Part shown: positions 61,401 through 64,000 of the stretch, piece by piece
Numbering within the stretch: the stretch's first letter is position 1
How the letters are laid out: each line of letters opens with the position of its first letter
Assembly: GCA_019828595.1 (NCBI GenBank)
Contig: JAHQRK010000002.1
Location: 930,001-994,000 of the forward strand
Source of the DNA: Aphanomyces cochlioides
Lineage: Eukaryota > Oomycota > Saprolegniomycetes > Saprolegniales > Verrucalvaceae
Length of the DNA: 64,000 bases
Reading direction: 5' to 3'
Notes under the pieces: generated by a model
Told to the model about the DNA's origin: nothing
The model's input: only the letters and a program-made list of their open reading frames with translations
The model's database searches: none
Translations under genes and position numbers: made by a program

Positions 61401-64000
61401 CCACGGTCGTGGTGGCAGGGGTCACAGTCGTAGTGCGAGGAACCACGGTCGTGGTGGCAGGGGTCACAGTCGTAGTGCCAGGAACCACGGTCGTGGTGGC
61501 AGGGGTCACAGTCGTAGTGCGAGGAACCACGGTCGTGGTGGCAGGGGTCACAGTCGTAGTGCCAGGAACCACGGTCGTGGTGGCAGGGGTCACAGTCGTA
61601 GTGCCAGGAACCACGGTCGTGGTGGCAGGGGTCACAGTCGTAGTGCCAGGAACCACGGTCGTGGTGGCAGGGGTCACAGTCGTAGTGCCAGGAACCACGG
61701 TCGTGGTGGCAGGGGTCACAGTCGTGGTGCCAGGAACCACAGTCGTTGTCGCAGGGGTCACAGTCGTAGTGCCAGGAACCACAGTCGTTGTCGCAGGGGT
61801 CACAGTCGTAGTGCCAGGAACCACAGTCGTGGTGGCAGGGGTCACAGTCGTAGTGCCAGGAACCACGGTCGTGGTGGCAGGGGTCACAGTCGTAGTGCGA
61901 GGAACCACGGTCGTGGTGGCAGGGGTCACAGTCGTAGTGCGAGGAACCACGGTCGTGGTGGCAGGGGTCACAGTCGTCGTACCAGGAACAACCGTGGTCG
62001 TGCCAGGAACAACAGTAGTTGGAGCCTTGGTGGTGGTGCCAGGGACAGTCGTGGTAGTACAAGGCGTCGTGGTAGGCGAGCTAGGGGTCGTGCCAGGGAC
62101 AACAGTGGTTGGGGCCTTGGTGGTCGTGCCAGGGACAACAGTGGTTGGGGCCTTGGTGGTCGTGCCAGGGACAACAGTGGTTGGGGCCTTGGTGGTCGTG
62201 CCAGGAACCACAGTCGTGGGAGCAGGGGTCACAGTCGTAGTGCCAGGAACCACGGTCGTGGTGGCAGGGGTCACAGTCGTAGTGCCAGGAACCACGGTCG
62301 TGGTGGCAGGGGTCACAGTCGTGGTGCCAGGAACCACAGTCGTTGTCGCAGGGGTCACAGTCGTAGTGCCAGGAACCACAGTCGTTGTCGCAGGGGTCAC
62401 AGTCGTAGTGCCAGGAACCACAGTCGTGGTGGCAGGGGTCACAGTCGTAGTGCCAGGAACCACGGTCGTGGTAGCAGGGGTCACAGTCGTAGTGCGAGGA
62501 ACCACGGTCGTGGTGGCAGGGGTCACAGTCGTAGTGCGAGGAACCACGGTCGTGGTGGCAGGGGTCACAGTCGTCGTACCAGGAACAACCGTGGTCGTGC
62601 CAGGAACAACAGTAGTTGGAGCCTTGGTGGTGGTGCCAGGGACAGTCGTGGTAGTACAAGGCGTCGTGGTAGGCGAGCTAGGGGTCGTGCCAGGGACAAC
62701 AGTGGTTGGGGCCTTGGTGGTCGTGCCAGGGACAACAGTGGTTGGGGCCTTGGTGGTCGTGCCAGGAACCACAGTCGTGGGAGCAGGGGTCACAGTCGTA
62801 GTGCCAGGAACCACGGTCGTGGTGGCAGGGGTCACAGTCGTAGTGCCAGGAACCACGGTCGTGGTGGCAGGGGTCACAATCGTGGTGCCAGGAACCACAG
62901 TCGTTGTCGCAGGGGTCACAGTCGTAGTGCCAGGAACCACAGTCGTTGTCGCAGGGGTCACAGTCGTAGTGCCAGGAACCACAGTCGTGGTGGCAGGGGT
63001 CACAGTCGTAGTGCCAGGAACCACGGTCGTGGTGGCAGGGGTCACAGTCGTAGTGCCAGGAACCACGGTCGTGGTGGCAGGGGTCACAGTCGTAGTGCGA
63101 GGAACCACGGTCGTGGTGGCAGGGGTCACAGTCGTAGTGCCAGGAACCACGGTCGTGGTGGCAGGGGTCACAGTCGTAGTGCGAGGAACCACGGTCGTGG
63201 TGGCAGGGGTCACAGTCGTAGTGCCAGGAACCACGGTCGTGGTGGCAGGGGTCACAGTCGTAGTGCCAGGAACCACGGTCGTGGTGGCAGGGGTCACAGT
63301 CGTAGTGCCAGGAACCACGGTCGTGGTGGCAGGGGTCACAGTCGTAGTGCCAGGAACCACGGTCGTGGTGGCAGGGGTCACAGTCGTAGTGCCAGGAACC
63401 ACAGTCGTTGTCGCAGGGGTCACAGTCGTAGTGCCAGGAACCACGGTCGTGGTGGCAGGGGTCACAGTCGTCGTACCAGGAACAACCGTGGTCGTGCCAG
63501 GAACAACAGTAGTTGGAGCCTTGGTGGTGGTGCCAGGGACAGTCGTGGTAGTACAAGGCGTCGTGGTAGGCGAGCTAGGGGTCGTGCCAGGGACAACAGT
63601 GGTTGGGGCCTTGGTGGTCGTGCCAGGGACAACAGTGGTTGGGGCCTTGGTGGTCGTGCCAGGAACCACAGTCGTGGGAGCAGGGGTCACAGTCGTAGTG
63701 CCAGGAACCACGGTCGTTGTCGCAGGGGTCACAGTCGTAGTGCCAGGAACCACAGTCGTGGTGGCAGGGGTCACAGTCGTAGTGCCAGGAACCACGGTCG
63801 TGGTGGCAGGGGTCACAGTCGTCGTACCAGGAACAACCGTGGTCGTGCCAGGAACAACAGTAGTTGGAGCCTTGGTGGTGGTGCCAGGGACAGTCGTGGT
63901 AGTACAAGGCGTCGTGGTAGGCGAGCTAGGGGTCGTGCCAGGGACAACAGTGGTTGGGGCCTTGGTGGTCGTGCCAGGGACAACAGTGGTTGGGGCCTTG
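52477..64000 (-). CDS. Giant mucin-like Thr/Pro repeat protein (N-terminus beyond window)
   Basis: One uninterrupted frame runs from the right edge to a TAG at 52477-52479, at least 3,840 residues. The main unit is 14 aa/42 bp (TVTPATTTVVPGTT). It alternates with 12-aa TKAPTTVVPGTT units and with a Cys-bearing module (TPSSPTTTPCTTTTVPGTT) occurring about 21 times. The non-repeat C-terminus (about 100 aa) holds five further PC or SPC-type Cys positions in Thr/Pro/Ser context and ends TKTPCAE. It has no hydrophobic tail, so no GPI anchor or C-terminal membrane helix. Thr density implies dense O-glycosylation and a secreted, extended, surface or matrix role, similar in kind to oomycete cyst and zoospore mucins. 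Start, signal peptide and total length lie outside the window. Confidence 0.8.
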   Translation of the reverse strand, partial: KAPTTVVPGTTTKAPTTVVPGTTPSSPTTTPCTTTTVPGTTTKAPTTVVPGTTTVVPGTTTVTPATTTVVPGTTTVTPATTTVVPGTTTVTPATTTVVPGTTTVTPAPTTVVPGTTTKAPTTVVPGTTTKAPTTVVPGTTPSSPTTTPCTTTTVPGTTTKAPTTVVPGTTTVVPGTTTVTPATTTVVPGTTTVTPATTTVVPGTTTVTPATTTVVPGTTTVTPATTTVVPGTTTVTPATTTVVPGTTTVTPATTTVVPGTTTVTPATTTVVPRTTTVTPATTTVVPGTTTVTPATTTVVPRTTTVTPATTTVVPGTTTVTPATTTVVPGTTTVTPATTTVVPGTTTVTPATTTVVPGTTTVTPATTTVVPGTTIVTPATTTVVPGTTTVTPATTTVVPGTTTVTPAPTTVVPGTTTKAPTTVVPGTTTKAPTTVVPGTTPSSPTTTPCTTTTVPGTTTKAPTTVVPGTTTVVPGTTTVTPATTTVVPRTTTVTPATTTVVPRTTTVTPATTTVVPGTTTVTPATTTVVPGTTTVTPATTTVVPGTTTVTPATTTVVPGTTTVTPATTTVVPGTTTVTPATTTVVPGTTTVTPAPTTVVPGTTTKAPTTVVPGTTTKAPTTVVPGTTTKAPTTVVPGTTPSSPTTTPCTTTTVPGTTTKAPTTVVPGTTTVVPGTTTVTPATTTVVPRTTTVTPATTTVVPRTTTVTPATTTVVPGTTTVTPATTTVVPGTTTVTPATTTVVPGTTTVTPATTTVVPGTTTVTPATTTVVPGTTTVTPATTTVVPGTTTVTPATTTVVPGTTTVTPATTTVVPGTTTVTPATTTVVPRTTTVTPATTTVVPGTTTVTPATTTVVPRTTTVTPATTTVVPGTTTVTPATTTVVPGTTTVTPATTTVVPGTTTVTPATTTVVPGTTTVTPATTTVVPGTTTVTPATTTVVPGTTTVTPATTTVVPGTTTVTPAPTTVVPGTTTKAPTTVVPGTTTKAPTTVVPGTTPSSPTTTPCTTTTVPGTTTKAPTTVVPGTTTVVPGTTTVTPATTTVVPRTTTVTPATTTVVPRTTTVTPATTTVVPGTTTVTPATTTVVPGTTTVTPATTTVVPGTTTVTPATTTVVPGTTTVTPATTTVVPGTTTVTPATTTVVPGTTTVTPAPTTVVSGTTTKAPTTVVPGTTTKAPTTVVPGTTTKAPTTVVPGTTPSSPTTTPCTTTTVPGTTTKAPTTVVPGTTTVVPGTTTVTPATTTVVPRTTTVTPATTTVVPRTTTVTPATTTVVPGTTTVTPATTTVVPGTTTVTPATTTVVPGTTTVTPATTTVVPGTTTVTPATTTVVPGTTTVTPATTTVVPGTTTVTPAPTTVVPGTTTKAPTTVVPGTTTKAPTTVVPGTTPSSPTTTPCTTTTVPGTTTKAPTTVVPGTTTVVPGTTTVTPATTTVVPGTTTVTPATTTVVPGTTTVTPATTTVVPGTTTVTPAPTTVVPGTTTVTPATTTVVPGTTTVTPATTTVVPGTTTVTPATTTVVPGTTTVTPATTTVVPGTTTVTPATTTVVPGTTTVTPATTTVVPGTTTVTPATTTVVPGTTTVTPATTTVVPGTTTVTPATTTVVPGTTTVTPATTTVVPGTTTVTPATTTVVPGTTTVTPATTTVVPGTTTVTPATTTVVPGTTTVTPATTTVVPGTTTVTPATTTVVPGTTTVTPATTTVVPGTTTVTPATTTVVPGTTTVTPATTTVVPGTTTVTPATTTVVPGTTTVTPATTTVVPGTTTVTPATTTVVPGTTTVTPATTTVVPGTTTVTPAPTTVVPGTTTKAPTTVVPGTTTKAPTTVVPGTTTKAPTTVVPGTTPSSPTTTPCTTTTVPGTTTKAPTTVVPGTTTVVPGTTTVTPATTTVVPGTTTVTPATTTVVPGTTTVTPATTTVVPGTTTVTPATTTVVPGTTTVTPATTTVVPGTTTVTPATTTVVPGTTTVTPATTTVVPGTTTVTPATTTVVPGTTTVTPAPTTVVPGTTTVTPATTTVVPGTTTVTPATTTVVPGTTTVTPATTTVVPGTTTVTPATTTVVPGTTTVTPATTTVVPGTTTVTPATTTVVPGTTTVTPATTTVVPGTTTVTPATTTVVPGTTTVTPATTTVVPGTTTVTPATTTVVPGTTTVTPATTTVVPGTTTVTPATTTVVPGTTTVTPATTTVVPGTTTVTPATTTVVPGTTTVTPATTTVVPGTTTVTPAPTTVVPGTTTKAPTTVVPGTTTKAPTTVVPGTTPSSPTTTPCTTTTVPGTTTKAPTTVVPGTTTVVPGTTPVTPATTTVVPGTTTVTPATTTVVPGTTTVTPATTTVVPGTTTVTPATTTVVPGTTTVTPATTTVVPGTTTSSPTTTPCTTTTVPGTTTKAPTTVVPGTTTVVPGTTPVTPATTTVVPGTTTVTPATTTVVPGTTTVTPATTTVVPGTTTVTPATTTVVPGTTTVTPATTTVVPGTTTVTPATTTVVPGTTSVTPATTTVVPGTTTVTPATTTVVPGTTTSSPTTTPCTTTTVPGTTTKAPTTVVPGTTTVVPGTTTVTPATTTVVPGTTTVTPATTTVVPGTTTVTPATTTVVPGTTTVTPATTTVVPGTTTSSPTTTPCTTTTVPGTTTKAPTTVVPGTTTVVPGTTPVTPATTTVVPGTTTVTPATTTVVPGTTTVTPATTTVVPGTTTVTPATTTVVPGTTTVTPATTTVVPGTTTVTPATTTVVPGTTSVTPATTTVVPGTTTVTPATTTVVPGTTTSSPTTTPCTTTTVPGTTTKAPTTVVPGTTTVVPGTTTVTPATTTVVPGTTTVTPATTTVVPGTTTVTPATTTVVPGTTTVTPATTTVVPGTTTSSPTTTPCTTTTVPGTTTKAPTTVVPGTTTVVPGTTPVTPATTTVVPGTTTVTPATTTVVPGTTTVTPATTTVVPRTTTVTPATTTVVPGTTTVTPATTTVVPGTTTVTPATTTVVPGTTTVTPATTTVVPRTTTVTPATTTVVPGTTTVTPATTTVVPGTTSVTPATTTVVPGTTTVTPATTTVVPGTTTSSPTTTPCTTTTVPGTTTKAPTTVVPGTTTVVPGTTTVTPATTTVVPRTTTVTPATTTVVPGTTTVTPATTTVVPGTTTVTPATTTVVPGTTTVTPATTTVVPGTTTVTPATTTVVPRTTTVTPATTTVVPGTTTVTPATTTVVPRTTTVTPATTTVVPGTTTVTPATTTVVPGTTSVTPATTTVVPGTTTVTPATTTVVPGTTTSSPTTTPCTTTTVPGTTTKAPTTVVPGTTTVVPGTTTVTPATTTVVPRTTTVTPATTTVVPGTTTVTPATTTVVPGTTTVTPATTTVVPGTTTVTPATTTVVPGTTTSSPTTTPCTTTTVPGTTTKAPTTVVPGTTTVVPGTTPVTPATTTVVPGTTTVTPATTTVVPGTTTVTPATTTVVPGTTTVTPATTTVVPGTTTVTPATTTVVPGTTTVTPATTTVVPGTTTVTPATTTVVPGTTTKAPTTVVPGTTPSSPTMTPCTTTTVPGTTTKAPTTVVPGTTTVVPGTTPVTPATTTVVPGTTTVTPATTTVVPGTTTVVPGTTPVTPATTTVVPGTTTKAPTTVVPGTTPSSPTTTPCTTTTVPGTTTKAPTTVVPGTTTVVPGMTTVTPATTTVVPGTTTKAPTTVVPGTTPSSPTTTPCTTTTVPGTTTKAPTTVVPGTTTVVPGTTTVTPATTTMVPGTTTKAPTTVVPGTTPSSPTTTPCTTTTVPGTTTKAPTTVVPGTTTVVPGTTTVTPATTTKMPSTTAPCSTIQVPTTSVRPSTSPCTTTQPPSTTKSPVVTLKPCTTTSTPSTSSAPCTTTPLPTYPQRQTTTRTPTMTPSPTKTPCAE
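52740..64000. repeat. 42-bp minisatellite with higher-order repeat structure
   Basis: The coding minisatellite is built of 42-bp units carrying few variants (CCAGG against CGAGG, GTGGTGGCA against GTTGTCGCA or GTGGTAGCA). Units are grouped into blocks of very unequal length (roughly 190 bp to 1.35 kb) bounded by the Cys-bearing module, near 52855, 53045, 53232, 53527, 53969, 54290, 54903, 55476 and so on to 63905. Short blocks lie towards the C-terminus and long ones towards the right. Confidence 0.9.
55499..56950. repeat. 726-bp tandem segmental duplication inside the minisatellite
   Basis: Segments 55499-56224 and 56225-56950 match at an exact offset of 726 bp; their alternate-frame translations (86 and 142 codons) are identical. 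A second, longer-range match lies between 60419-60997 and 62081-62659 (offset 1,662 bp, one visible residue change). Both point to recent unequal exchange. Confidence 0.8.

Noticed and set aside
52740..64000. CRISPR-like regular repeats
   Set aside because: Units are contiguous and coding, with no unique spacers, in a eukaryotic gene.

Overview
The window looks like nuclear DNA of an oomycete, probably a saprolegnian water mould of the Aphanomyces/Saprolegnia type. The reasons are intron-dense eukaryotic genes with very short introns (36-63 nt, GT...TAG/CAG), no bacterial-style operons, an intron-bearing Crypton tyrosine recombinase, a TRAPP subunit, an axonemal-type TOG-array protein and a mucin-like Thr/Pro repeat protein. 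This is my inference from gene content; the species was not identified.

Layout. 1-4.4 kb: a membrane-anchored double GH18 (chitinase-like) gene, then a non-autonomous Mutator-type element and a small MITE. 4.4-10.4 kb: TRAPPC4 and, tail to tail with 4 bp between the stop codons, an 11-exon gene in which FN3 domains appear to be split by EF-hand pairs. 10.4-11.8 kb: MFS phosphate-type transporter copy 1. 13.4-18 kb: a transposon cluster (Crypton, TA-flanked MITE, intact Tc1/mariner element, tRNA-like repeat). 19.6-29.9 kb: two ABCC transporter genes as near-identical 3,770-bp inverted arms around transporter copy 2. 32-41.6 kb: a repeat-rich accessory block with a MITE inside a tandem repeat, SET-domain methyltransferase remnants, a decayed MULE transposase split by a PIF/Harbinger element with both genes intact, and a ~160-bp tandem repeat. 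43.2-48.3 kb: transporter copy 3, a secreted/membrane 2OG-Fe oxygenase-like gene, an acidic protein and a DsbA/FrnE-type oxidoreductase. 48.4-52.3 kb: a TOG/HEAT-repeat gene in 8 exons. 52.5-64 kb: at least 3,840 residues of a mucin-like repeat protein running off the right edge.

How the parts fit together. The host genes cover vesicle tethering (TRAPPC4), microtubules or cilia (TOG array), transport (ABCC, MFS), the cell surface (GH18, mucin, 2OG ectodomain) and redox (DsbA-like). The ABCC and MFS paralogues are near-identical inside their coding regions but differ sharply in flanks and terminal codons, which suggests ongoing gene conversion. Exon models were built by hand from splice signals; those for the GH18, EF/FN3, Crypton, 2OG and TOG genes each close in frame to an exact multiple of three.
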